From contig NW_019211455.1 in NCBI RefSeq assembly GCF_002443255.2, forward strand, positions 59,830,764 to 59,894,763: 64,000 nt of DNA, read 5' to 3'. The notes under the pieces were generated by a model. That model ran no database searches, was not told the DNA's origin, and was given only the letters and a program-made list of their open reading frames with translations. The translations under genes were made by a program, and so were the position numbers. Positions within the stretch are counted from its first letter, which is position 1. Each line of letters begins with the position of its first letter. Below, in pieces: positions 39,131-51,837 of this stretch. The DNA comes from Varroa destructor (Eukaryota > Arthropoda > Arachnida > Mesostigmata > Varroidae).

Positions 39131-39619
39131 GTGTGTCGGATCAATGCAAGATTCCTAGTTCTCTGCATGTGCTCCTCTTTCCATGTAAGCCTCCAAAGCC
39201 CTGCTAGATATCAACTGAGCCATCTTCATTCTGCGTATCCCGAAATACCGAAAACACTTTTTGCAAAGGGTTACGGGCGAACGCTTACCTTTCGAGAAGT
39301 GCTGAGTGATCGAGAAGACTTGGTGAAGGCACTTCAACACAGTTCACACAGTGTTGCGACTTGCGGCTCGTCGATTAAGCGCAATAACCCACAAACACGC
39401 CTCTGCTATTCCAAAGACATTTTATACGACGGGATGGCTGGAACCACATTAGCCAAGGCGATATCAGCAGAATCAACAACAAACACAGGCCAGATGTGCA
39501 GGTGTGCCATTGGACTAAAAGGTAACAATAGTAACAGGCGACACATAGTCTATAATCGTCGAGGTATCCATAACCAAGTGGCCGCACTTCGCAAAAAAAA
39601 TTGTGACTATACAGTGTGA
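39131..39619 (+). mobile_element. Open frame next to LINE remnant, possible ORF1 relic
   Basis: The longest uninterrupted frame in the window (162 codons). Its composition is more GC-rich than the flanks and resembles the retroelement DNA that follows. I see Cys pairs but no clean zinc-knuckle array, so gag-like identity is only suggested by its position directly 5' of the endonuclease-like and RT-like pieces. Confidence 0.25.
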
Positions 39620-39719
39620 ATGTTTTTGAGAAATGCAACGAGTGTACACATAATAGCGCTTACAGGTGCTATTCGAAGCGTAACAAAGTAATATATTTCG
39701 TTTTTAAGAGTGGAAAAGA

Positions 39720-41700
39720 GGCTAATCAGACAATCGACCCAGCAGGCAAATGATGTTTAGGGTATGCTCAAGGCTAACATCAGACTCGTCACCGAATTAT
39801 TTATGAAAGGTTTAGACATTTGTGCGCTGCAGAATGAACCAATAGGTCTCATGACGCTCCCATTTTATCAAGTGATAGAGCTGGAAGGACAAGTATCAAA
39901 TTTACAAGCATGTGGTGCCAATACTGGTGACTCACCGAAAAATGCGATACATCTCCGAAGGACCCTAATATGGCTCGACCCCTTTTTCACCGCGAAAAAC
40001 AGCGCTAGTGATGGGCAACAGCATTGTGCAGCCCCTCGGCCCTGCGTTGAAAAACATTCTTCCTGAACAAAACATGAGCGACTACTCGTGCGGCACTGAA
40101 AGTGCATATCGACAGTGTCGTGTGCGAAGGAGAGAGGTATGTTAGCAATACCAATGTTTCATCACAAAGTTTACAGCGGGGCTGAATCTTGAAGAGACGC
40201 TACAAAGTACTCAATGGAACTGTGAGGAGTTGCAACTCTGGCGCTTCTCTTTTCTAGTATAGCCTAAACATCCTTGCTAACGAAGACTTGATTACTATCT
40301 CCTTCAACCTACCGCGTTTCTGTTTTGTGCACTGCCCTGTAATGAAGATGAATGGACTAAGCTGCCCTAGTGGAGGTATCCCCGTGTTCTATAATCGTAA
40401 AACAGACAACCTCATGCCATGTCAGATAGAGAATAACGTTATTGCCTTACGTTGCTGTTAAGTAATCCTCACAACAGCCTATGTTTGGCCGGCTGATTGA
40501 GGAACGTACTAATCGAGAACCTCCTCAGCGGACTGGATGTCCTATCTTTCCATTCTATCTCCTATCTCATCTCTGGCCCTTGCCAGCTATTTCAACGCTC
40601 GCCTCGATTAGCCGAACACAAGCCTCACTACGGCCATTTTAGACACGCTCGCGGATTTCTGCTGCTGCTTTGAGGATCCAGATGGCCTTCAGGTCTATAG
40701 TCAAATACAGCCCGAGTTCTTTCCTTTAGTCTCTATCTTTAAGACAGTCTGTCGAAGAATGTGTGCATCATAAAGGCAACAATACCTTAACTGGCTAAAG
40801 GCCCGTTTGATTGACGACACAGAACATGAACAGTATTCATTCAGCATTTACAAACCACTTCTCAGAATGTTTGCGTCAAAAAATACGATACCAAGTGCGG
40901 TGTTTTCTTTCTTCGCAGCGTTGACAGAGGGACCTCAATACAACACTATATCCATAAACAAAACTTCACACTACAAGCCCCAATACAAGGTTTTGGGGAG
41001 AAGCTGCCAGTCTTGAACGGGTCTGCAACGGGTATTTCAAATGCACCGCCGATGACACTATTTAGTAATGTTCACGTACTTCCGCATGGGTTTCGCACAT
41101 AACGCTCCACAGAGATGGCATGCAGGATCGTAGTGCCCGACGTCTAGAGAGTACTGCCCAACCCACGCAGTTTACTATATGCGCTGTTTGTTTACTTCGA
41201 CGAGGCGTTCAGAAAGAAGGTTATGCTCACGCTGGCACGTTGATCTTCTGACTGATTTTTTTCGCCCTGACTCGCTGCGATTTTCAAGGAAAATAGAATA
41301 ACTATCGACAATGGGATGATCTCTCACTTTTTGTTTCTCACAGACAGTTGGCTTCACTCGAACGAACAGCCTAAGCTTATTGTTACTTTCCGTCTCGCTG
41401 AAGGGTCTACCTCATCCAATAAGAGGGCCGACGACCTAGTGATATTCGGGCCGAACAAGTTCTGAATGCAGCAAGCTCTCCGCCAGCTCCACGCAGCAGT
41501 CACAAATTTAAGATTGACCATAAACCTGGGCAGTCGGTTTACGGCAGTAGTAGATAGTACAGCAGAAGTTTCATTGCGCATGCAACCCAAAGATTCAGGA
41601 GACCAGTGTTGGCGCGTATCTCCTAGTCGACCCGCGACTGGTGTAAAAGGACCTACGCTGTCGCTTTGAATTCTCAGCAATGGAAACTTTCAAGATAAGC
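39720..41700 (+). mobile_element. Decayed non-LTR (LINE) retrotransposon
   Basis: Two diagnostic pieces lie in order on the plus strand. Near 39764-39845 a segment reading TELFMKGLDICALQNEP resembles the start of an endonuclease domain (DIxxLQEP pattern). At 41424-41435 an RADD tetrad followed by LVIFGPN and, after a TGA (41463-41465), by MQQALRQLHAAVTNLRLTIN is the reverse-transcriptase catalytic loop and following helix. The usual aromatic residue of the (F/Y)xDD box is Arg here. A fragment near 40800-41000 may be RT lead-in. Stops and frame jumps throughout show it is dead. The stretch is GC-richer than its surroundings. Neither end nor a target duplication could be fixed. Confidence 0.7.
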
Positions 41701-43260
41701 CTTGAAAACTGTGAGCAAAAATTTGCCGAGATCGATAGAACTTTTTCGCGTTAGGTGCGATGAAAAACGACGAATGGAGAAGGACAAACTGGCTAAGTTT
41801 GCATGAGTTTTATGGTATATATGTAGGCGCTCGAAGTGCGAGATAAATTGGAGTAGATATTGTGCCGCTCGTCGTTTCCTTGTACAATCTTTGGAACATC
41901 TGAAAAACTTCTCAAATTAGTTTTATAAAGTCAACAAGACCCTTATAACCCATATCAGGCGAAGTGTTTTAAAAAATAAGAAAGAATATATATTCTTTCT
42001 TATATTGACGTATGGTGTTCTTTACCCAAACTCATAACGCCTTTGGCGACTAACTACAATATTTGAAATTTTTTAAAAGGGATGTCGAACCTGAAGTGTT
42101 TCATAAGCCAGCTAATATACATCAGCTAGATTAATCATAACCCACAGGGTTGCCGCATCACAAATGTTATTAATACGCTAACATCTAACACACATCGTTT
42201 TTATTGACCTGATATTTTTGAATATCTTTAGTCCTATGACCAGACCTGAGCACTGAGTGTAATAATCTGTGAGTTCTTTGCTTTTTTGAAGTAAATAATG
42301 ATGTAGCGATTAATTACCAATTATGTTAATGTACCCCCTTGGCTATGAACGTGTGCTTGTCTTAAGGTGTAATTTTATCTACTCTGACTGGGCGTAACGG
42401 CAAGGTAACCTGATATCAAGAGCTAAAAATACTTCGTTAGCTAGTGCCAGATGGATAAAATAACTGCACCAATACCAATTTTTATTAACATTAAGATTAA
42501 GCTTTGAAGGGCTGATCCAGGATTTTTAATACAGATCGCTCTAAATGTCACAATTTCTCTCAATACTTTTCCATGGCAACTATTTTTACAAACGTATTCC
42601 CTGCTGTTTCTAAACCATGCAGTCACTTTCTGGCACTTCCTTAACTTTCTGATTCAATTTTCCCGTAAATGTTGTATTCTGTGTTTAGATAACTGACACA
42701 ATTCTCGCTTGGCATTGAACCAGGGTAATATATCGTGTTGCCTAGTTAAAAATGCTTTTTCTGGTAACAAAAGACTTTACAGGAGATAACGATACAAATT
42801 TCCTTTACCAGCTTCTCTGAATCGATTTTGAATAATATTTAAGGTCAAGCTAAATTTGTTCTCTCGTACATACATGCACAGTGTTCACCACAGTAGTCAC
42901 AAAGAGTCTTTCTCTCCGAAATATAACCGTTCGTGCGCCTACAAGTAGTAGACAGTCTGATCAGAGTTATAATAGGATTTTTTTCTTTTTTTTTATTTTT
43001 TTTAATAGGATACTAAGACCTTCCATATTTACTACATAAAGACAGGAAGAAAATGTTTTGAAAATTAAGCTAAGTTGTTTAATTACACACTGCAGACAAA
43101 CATAGAATAAGCAGGCCAGTAAGCAGTCAAGATGTAACAATAACCATTTCATTGCAGCATGATATTTATACTATAATTCCCTACTCTGCCTAAGCAGTCT
43201 TAATGTTTACCCACACCAATGCACGACTATACATTTTTTTATGGTGATACGTCAAGTTCA
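41701..43260. other. Intergenic region between LINE relic and HSCB
   Basis: AT-rich with no supported gene. It contains the 28-bp palindrome listed separately and a T-rich run near 42980-43005. Confidence 0.4.
41977..42004. repeat. Perfect 28-bp loopless palindrome
   Basis: Symmetric about 41990/41991, with AAGAAAGAAT on one side and its complement on the other. Confidence 0.85.
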
Positions 43261-43266
43261 TTTATT
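43261..43266 (-). terminator. AATAAA polyadenylation signal for HSCB
   Basis: Minus-strand AATAAA about 130 bases beyond the HSCB stop codon, a normal distance for an animal 3' UTR. Confidence 0.5.
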
Positions 43267-43397
43267 TTACAACTTATTATGTACAGCATGGAATCAGCTA
43301 ACGCTAGATTGGTACATTGTACTTATAGTGTTTAGTATTCAATTTCACTTGTAGATTATTCCATATAATTTTTGTTTCTACGGACATGTAGGCTGGC

Positions 43398-46194
43398 CTA
43401 TTTGAGTCTGTTAATAAGATTATCAAGATACTTGATCTTAGCAAGAATTTTTGAAGCCTCTACATTGTTTCCCTCAGCGAAGCTCTTTTGAAGGTCAGCC
43501 ATAGCAGCCTCTTGTATATTAATAATATTCTCTAGAAGCGTCTTCTTCACCTATAAGATTACGTAGACAATCAGATAATGCAAATTCTCATCGAAAGCAT
43601 ACAATTGAGAAACATTTAGTTTTTTTAAACAACGGAAATATTTTCAATCTTACTTCTATTCTAGTCGACAGTCTACTAGCAGTATTGTCATATTATGCAC
43701 ACGTTTGTATTTCCACAATGAGTAGTTAATTTAATAAAGTCTAAATGATTATCTTATACTTTTGGTCCACTGTCAGCGCAAACTACCTTAAAATCACTTT
43801 AGATCCAAAGTACATGATTGACAGTTGCAGCAGTAACTAACAGCAATGACGTGAGATGAACTTGCTGATCTTATAAGGTGGGCTGATATGTCTCAAAAAC
43901 TTGATGTACTCAGTAAAAGGAATCTACCTTATCGGTAACTGTATCTACTTGCTCATTCAGGTCCATCATCTCGATGAGGAATTTTTGGGGCAGTTTGACT
44001 TCGTCCAGCGTCACTCCATTTACCTAGGATATTTAGGAAACAAAAAGGCATTTCAAAGTAATACTGAATAAGAGCAAATCATTGTTTTAGGAAACTTTCA
44101 TTGTATATTGAATTCCATTGATACTAATAGGAAATTAATTTGGTATGCGTATTAGGATATTAGGTATTGGTATGGGTATTAGGGTAATGTAATTTGGAAT
44201 GAGAATTAGCATAAGATAGAAATTAAAATATTGTGGCTTAGTACAGAAAGGTAGCTATATAAGGTTTTCCAATATGCCATATATGAATTCGTTGTTAGAA
44301 CGATAAATAAACGAAAAAATTTATTCAGACGGCTGTACTAAGACCTGATGTTCAAACGAGTTAGAGGTTCTATGAGTACCTTAAGTAGATACGTAGCTCT
44401 TTGGATGGGTTTTAAGAGCACTTGGTACGCTTCATTGACCATTGCAGATTGATCAGCCGAGTAAGACTTCTCTTCCTGAAACAGATGCTGTGGTCAACTG
44501 GTTGCCCATAGTTAACTCCTTCTTCAATGTGGCGGCTTTTCCAATGTGGTAATTTTTCGCACACCAACTTATGACTTACGACTAGATCATCTATTAAAAA
44601 ATAGAGATTAAACGCCCTTCCTTCCGACTTGAGTCGCAAAATTTTTTTTCTGCGACTTTGGTGGGAAATCCTTTGTTAAAGCTCAAAATTCTCACGTTAG
44701 GTAACATAAGGATTGATAAAAGAAATTAACCATAAGGCAGAAGTCAAAAATTTCATTCATAGCTTATCAAAAAAATAAAAACATAGGGTAAAGGGGAATT
44801 TGCTCTTAACATTATGATGTAAAACACTAGCACAACAGCTTGTGTTTTATATATCATCATTGTTTTTATTTACAATATTACGGATACAGTTATTGATATC
44901 ATTATTTCTTACTTCTTCACGAATTTTCTAGTGTACGGATGGTAGACAGCACCTTGTATAGACATGTTTAAAAATAACCCTCCCTATATGCCTATCAGTT
45001 CTCCGTAGTCACATGTATGTATTTATATTATGGTGCATTGAAATTGGAGCCTTCTTATGCTGGACCAAACTTCCTAATTAAAGCTTCGTTTTTTTATTCG
45101 AAATCAATAATCTATGTTATTGCCAGCTTTCTGACTCCTGAAGAAAATAAACAAAGACATTCATGTGAAAAACTAGAAGATCTTTATTAAGGTTTAGACC
45201 TAGAAAGCTTTTAAGGTTCCAATTGTTTCAGAGAAGGAAATATTAGGTTTATTGGGTCGACCAGATAAGTTCTAATAGTTAGTCACTACGTAGCTTTTCG
45301 CATCTTTTTCCACCTTTTGAACTTTAAGCTGTATTGAGCCCTTGAATTTTCAGGACTTTTATTTTTAAATTTAATTCAGTTTTGAATTTTCAGTATGTAG
45401 TTTATTTCAACCATACTTGTTCAACGAGTTTATATCTACTAATATCGCTTGGCGTACGGTTACTCTTAAAAAGATATTTGCAGGTATATTTTGAAAGGAT
45501 ATTTTGAAATACAATGATTAGTAATTTATAATAACAACTTCCGTATCGAAGCTTTTAATCAATTTTGTAAACTGTTGTTTTTTAGCTATGCTTGATTTAT
45601 GTAAGCTGAGCAAAACGATTACTAAATGTGTAATAAAGCTCAGAACCTCAAACAAAGAACGGTAATATGAAAAGGCCTTGAGATAAACTTACCTCAGAAC
45701 AGTTTGCAAATCTATCCGGATGAAGGATTCTTTGCAACTCTATAAATCTTGTTTGCAGATCAACGGTATTAAGAGAAAATTTTTCCTCCTGACCCAAAAC
45801 CTTGAAGTAGTTTTTATCACGTACTGCTGGTTGCACCTTAATAAATATTTAAATAGTTAACGTTACCACATTTGAACCTTGGCGACCCTTCTATTAAATT
45901 TTCTTTTATATGTTCATTTGATGGAGAGTAAAAATATACAATATAAGCTTAAATATTAAAACTTTATGGCAAGCTTAAAACCGTTTAGTTTAGCATTCTG
46001 TATAAGTGCTCATATATTATTGTCCTGTTTAGTTGATTAATTAACCATTAATTTCGTACCTTCCCACACGACTGGCATAGCACGTCATGTACAGGTTTCT
46101 TGCATGCCCAACAGGATATATATTGATATCGCTGGAACCAATGTACCACAGATCCTTTCCAAAAATGCTGGAAGCCTGAAGCTCGTAACCACAT
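43398..46194 (-). CDS. HSCB: HSCB, iron-sulfur cluster J-type co-chaperone
   Basis: Mitochondrial (Hsc20) partner of HSPA9 that helps transfer nascent Fe-S clusters from the scaffold ISCU. Exons 46194-46060, 45836-45693, 44475-44380, 44023-43928, 43550-43398, all phase 0; 207 residues. An N-terminal segment rich in Arg, Trp and Phe with almost no acidic residues (1-27) could be a targeting peptide. Then comes the tetracysteine metal-binding module typical of animal HSCB (CWAC and CQSC, about residues 28-44), a J domain with the Hsp70-activating HPD intact (LQRILHPDRF, about 79-88), the conserved MVNEAYQVLLKPIQRA helix, and the C-terminal ISCU-binding three-helix domain (PQKFLIEMMDLNEQV; ILAKIKYLDNLINRLK). 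Human HSCB is 235 residues; the shortfall is mainly N-terminal. ATG 46194 is the only fitting start. It is divergent from the gene starting near 46.8 kb, so a shared promoter is plausible. Confidence 0.92.
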
Positions 46195-46778
46195 TTGTAC
46201 TACTGCTGTTTTACTCCCATAATTTTAGGATATGAAAAAATTTCAGAGCACAAATAATTGGAAGGTTTCACAAAAATTAATTGCATGTCCGTAAAGTTGA
46301 TTCGAACTATCAGAAACAGTTTTTAAATTATGCCCTTTCTATTCTAAAGAATGGGACTGCATTTTTATATGAAAGGCGCCTTGCTCTTTTCCCTCATGTT
46401 GTAACTATAAGAGTTTTGCGACTTGATTTAGTAATTCTTATGACTTATATTTTAGCTGCTGAGCGACCGCCAGGTAACTAATTTATACTAGCAGTTGTGT
46501 AATACTTATAATAAGCGTCATCATTGTTTATCATAGTGAAACTAGTATCTCAAATATCTACAGAAATCAAGCAAGCGCAATAGCTACTGAAATTACATCG
46601 ACCAAGAAAAATTATTCTTTGCATTTATTTTTGTGTCGGTAATGGCAACATTTTTATATGGCCCGTCTTCACCTGCATATGTGGCATCCTTACATATCGT
46701 AGTATAATGGTTCGTGTACAGTTATAAGGTAGACTCTGGTAGATACCATAGATATATATAATATAGTCATTATGTCTA

Positions 46779-48041
46779 ATGAAGGACGAACCCCATTTTG
46801 CTAATTTGGTTAAAAAAGTTTTTAAATGGCCTGCTCTAATTGCCGAGGGAAGATCATATTTGCAGCAGGAAAAAGCGTTTGCGTGGAACGAATCTTATCT
46901 ACAACTGGGTATGTATTTTTAAATATGTTCCTCTTGCGCGCATCAAAACGTAGCACAACTAAACACGAAGGGGTCAGCTGAGTCACCGACCACAGTTATT
47001 CACCTAGATATCTATCACAGAATATTAGACAAGAGGTCAAAGCCTTCATTTGCCCTCGACGATCTATCGGTAAATTATAAGTCTGCCTGATGCACTAACC
47101 TTGGGATAGCAATTTCTAGCAGCTTTAGAAATCCGTTCAAAGGCTTTGCAAACTGCACTGCATTTTCTCAAAACAAATAAAGATTTGCCCAAAATGTTCT
47201 GCGCGATCACGCTGCTAGCTATAGAAGCTTCATTCCGACAGCTGACAACAAAGTATTGGCTTGTTTAAGGGTGCAATCCGATTTCGGCAATTACTGCGTG
47301 CTCTATGGAAGCACTTTATGGAAAATTAAATGTGTCGATCTTGTGTACTACAAAAGTGCCGCCAGCGGTGAAATCCTGTCCGTGTAAGTAAAGTCATGAT
47401 CGATATTTGAAGTGTAAACAAAAGTGCATAAATTTTAAGCTCAATACATCGGGTGTTCAATACCACATATGTTTATCATATGTTATAGGGAACATCTGCG
47501 TAATTCTGATATTTCAATTTCCGTATGCCAATATTTATAATATCTTTTCTTTTATATCACCACCACTTACCGTGAGAGTATGTCATTTGTACGGTTTGAA
47601 CCAGCAATACTCGATACTGTAGGCAGTGAATCTACCTAAGCGTGTACAAATAGTGTCATATTCACTTTTCCTATTGAATGTGGCTTTCTTATCGTCAAAA
47701 GCTGCTTATAGTATAGAACAATATCATCCGTTAGGGAGACCCTCTCAAATGTACTAAACATGGAGCTACCATGTTTGACGACATATTTTTCTCCGTCTAG
47801 AAACAAAAATGACAAAGGTTCCAGAAGATTCTAATAAAGATACGATGTTATCCGGTTTTTTCCTACAGGAGTTCCCTCTCCAGGAGTTATTCCTGATAAT
47901 GTTGGCCCTTGTTTCGGTCACCTCTACAGTAACCTCCGCGATGGTTTGGCAGCCAGTACCCCACAAGAACACCGCCGGCCAGTGACAGATTTCATCCTGA
48001 CCGTTGTGAAAGCCTTCCACGAAACATATATTCACGGCTAA
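46779..48041 (+). CDS. Unidentified spliced gene (exon structure partly uncertain)
   Basis: Exon-like pieces: 46779-46908 (ATG, MKDEPHFANLVKKVFKW...; donor GTATGT), 47008-47069 (2+60 bases, donor GTAAAT) and 47110-47268. These three join in phase into a 116-residue helical, Lys/Leu-rich product ending TAA. A second open frame (47181-47383) overlaps the third piece and ends at a consensus donor (CGT|GTAAGT). A further terminal exon with a strong acceptor (TTTTTTCCTACAG) runs 47869-48041, ending VVKAFHETYIHG. I could not find one phase path joining all of them, so there may be alternative splicing, a missed exon or a sequencing indel. I do not recognise the protein. The 5' end lies about 585 bases from the HSCB start, divergent; the 3' end is 200 bases before FTCD. 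Confidence 0.4.
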
Positions 48042-48241
48042 TCTTCATAAATTAAGCTATTGCAATCTGGCTTTTATTTCGCTAACGTTTGCATTTAATC
48101 CCACCTTTTTTCTAATAACTAAAGTTTCGGGCGTGTTCTGCAAAACAGCCTTTGATAGAGCAATTCTGCGTTTGTGACACCGGTGCACCGTAATACGACA
48201 CGATATATTGAAGATTCAACCAAACAAACGTTATTCTTACC

Positions 48242-51200
48242 ATGGCTAGCCGTCCAAAAATTGTCGAGTGTGTTCCAAATTTCAGCGAGGGCCAACGCCC
48301 TGATGTGATTAAAGCGATTTCGGCGGCAATTAGCACCACGCAAGGATGCACCGTTCTCAACGTTGATCCTGGAGCTTCTACCAACCGAACTGTATACACA
48401 TTTGTCGGATCACCAGATGCCGTTATTGAGGGTAGGTGGCCTAAAGCCCAGACCACGAAACGAAGTTACCAAATACCGCTTACATAAAGACATTAACATA
48501 TTCTTACGTGTTGTGTCTGTGTTACAAAATTTAGATTAAGTGAATTAATCCAGCTACCGTATAATCATTCGAAATAATGGATCTCAATATTGTAAAAGAT
48601 CGTACGTGAAGTACCTATACCTGATACCGAGCCCATAAGCCAGAGACTTTTCTCTTATTAAGACTATATTAGGTCGTTCATTATGAATATCGTTCAATAT
48701 GAAATGCGAGCCACGATGATTTCGCATTTCAAGATTGCGCTACTTTATAACGGGAAGATACATCTGAACTCTTTGAAATCTGATATCGTTTACTGCGACG
48801 ATATGAGTCAAGCCTTTAGCTAGTAAGGTACAGTGAGCCATAGAAGGTCAGAAAATTCAAATGGTTTACGAATGTGAGTTTATCTTGGAATTAAACAGTT
48901 CGTCATACAGATTTTGTATTCGGTTGAGGATCTACTACATTAGTTTAAAGAAATCCAAATAGGAATTCTTAAGTGGAAGATGTGTCTTGTAGAAAAGCCC
49001 TCGTGAAGTTTAAAAAACTGAGCTTCTCATATAAACGTAGACAGTCATATTAATGGGCAGATGCAACAACTTGGCAGCACATTACTCTAAATGCACAACT
49101 ATGGAAGCTTATGGTGTTTCAGTGGTCTAATTGAGTGTTGTCCTTTGGTTTTACTAGAAGTTACTGTCAACAACTGGAAATGACAAATAAACACCACTAT
49201 ATTAAGCAGCCAAAATTAGTTTACAAAGATAAATATTTTACTGTATGACAGTACTTTATTTAACGGTGTGGAAGTTACAGTTAAAGGTTATCTGTCATTC
49301 GTAATACTGACGAAACGTTATCCCTAAAGATTACAATTTTTTTTAATCTGGGTAATAAAATTGTTCAGATCTCAATATATCGAATTTGCATTGAGAGACT
49401 CTATAGACTCTCGGACTATTCTACTCCAGATTTTTAGCTTAGTATCCAAATAGCATATCATTGATAATACCGTACGTATTCTGATCGAGAATATTATAGC
49501 TACGTTGATGAAGAAGCTTGGGAAATTAACACTCGCAATCTTGCGTTTCATACTGAACGATTTAATACATAGAAGTGTTAGAGTTACTAGACCTTAAATG
49601 GCTGAAACGTCATGAGTTTATTGCCCCTTAGATTTTTTAGCCGAGCCTATTAGAAAAAACACTACTGCTTTTCTTCAGAGCCACCTCCTCACTAAACGGT
49701 CTTCGGAGTGAAACGGGGTTTAACTCGGATAGTAGAGAGGTTGACATCATTCGCAGAAGTTTACCGAACGCAAAACATAGTGAAACGGGGCTGAGATGAA
49801 ACAACGGCTCCAAGAATACAGAAATTCCTCTCTTCCGGGGCACGCATTTGACCAGCTTACTAGACCTACCATATTGATCATCCCTGTTAAGTATCTTTTG
49901 TTTTTAAAGTAAACGGGGCTACATAGCTTCTTTTTTAGGTGATACCTTGTATCACCTTGTTCTATATCCTCTTAAAAACCCTCAAATAAGATAAGAGGGA
50001 TATTAAACTATAGGGGGACAATGCATGTAAGTTTGGGTTTTAATATATAATATAGAAATGTACAAACTGAGTATTAATTATTAATCACAATTATATCACT
50101 TTCGATAGTAAACCGTTTTTGGTGTTATTTCATAAATCAGAATCCCTTAATTAGAACCCCAACAACTGTGTGTCATTTCATCAGAAATCAATCAATGTTG
50201 TGCAGATGCTATTTGTGCGAATTTGATGGTAATTTATATATAACTAAGATAGCAGTATACATGGCTTGTTATTTATAATAACGATCTGCATATTATAGGC
50301 GCGTTAGCGGCTGCCAAAGCTGCGTTCTCTTTGATTGATATGTCACGCCATAGAGGAGAGCACGCCCGACTCGGAGCACTTGATGTTTGCCCTTTCATTC
50401 CTGTCCGAGGTGTAGAAATGGAAGAGTGCGTGTACTGCGCGCGGAAGTTTGGTGAAAAACTGGCAGCTGAGCTTAAGGTAATTCTCATATACCACATCTA
50501 AATATCTTGAAAGGCATTTGAGTAATATTAATAACCTTAGTTTTATTTATGAGTGATTTTTGAAACACATCTACCACATCAAGAGATATCGTATGAGTAG
50601 AAGTAACACAACTTTTCAGTTAATGATCCTCTTAGCATTCCGTGCCTGCTTGCTGCACTACGAGTCTCGTCGATGTTGGTACTTGGATCGTACAGTTGGG
50701 GAACCGATAGCTGTGTACTGCAGCTATGCTGAACGTAACGTAATTTAAAGATGCAAATGGCCCATCTCGCAACAGTAACTTTAACGCTGCAGAAGTTAAT
50801 AGAATCTTACAGAAAGGTAGCTATCTAGAAAACATATGTTTTCTAGATAGCTACCTATATATAGCTATATATATATGTTTGGTCCTTTATATATATATAT
50901 ATATATATAAAGGATCAAACAACCCAGAATAGCTGAAACATTTAGTTGCTTTACGAAATATTTTACAAATCTTTTTTGTGATTATATTCTTCCTATATAT
51001 ATAGCCTTGGTGAACAGCTGTGCACCCACAAAAAGAAACCATGCATTTACAAATACTGTTTAGGCTTACTTGTTTTCGATTACAAATCGCGTACTTCTAT
51101 GACTACAGAATGCGTAATTAATCTTCAAACATGAAACACTCTCAGCAAAGTACGCAACGTTGAGTTCAGTAATATATCCAGGAGCGCTGGAATAAGGGAT

Positions 51201-51791
51201 TGTGGATTCGTCCCAATTTGCCATGTCATGGCCTTGCTTAAAATCCATGAAGAGACAATTTAAGGTATAAACACAGGCCAAGAAAAACTGTTATCGGGCT
51301 GAAGCCACAGATCTCATTTTACAGAAGTAGACAGGACAGCATACTTCCCATTTCGGCTAGTGCTGGATTAAAATATACTTTTATGGTACTTAAAACTATT
51401 GTGGGCCATAATTTCGCACGTTTTGTTAAGGTTGAGGGCGCCTTTATGGAAGCCTTAAAATGCGTTACTGTAGAGCCGCGGCGAGCAGTGATGGCTGATC
51501 TTATTTTAAGTATTCCAGAAATTAGAGTAAAGAAAGCAGGCGTGTGAGAAAAGTGCTTTCGAAGGTTGCACCGATTTGACGGTTAGGAAAACTGAATCGT
51601 GTAATTGTACCATTATGGTCTCAAGACAAACGTCGTTCATAAAATACATCACAGCACTCTTTTTGCAGAATAAGCAGCCAAACAGGCGGATCTCAAAAAT
51701 GATAATAAATACCTATCCATTTCAGTTAACAGTAGAAATCCTGGAGTCTGTTAATGTGGGACTTACCGCGGATTTTGTAGGTGCAGTGGTG

Positions 51792-51837
<46 letters not shown>

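Noticed and set aside
41354..41680. 108-codon minus-strand frame
   Set aside because: It is antisense to the LINE reverse-transcriptase loop on the plus strand.
48112..48456. 114-codon minus-strand frame over FTCD exon 1
   Set aside because: It is the antisense shadow of a well-supported exon.
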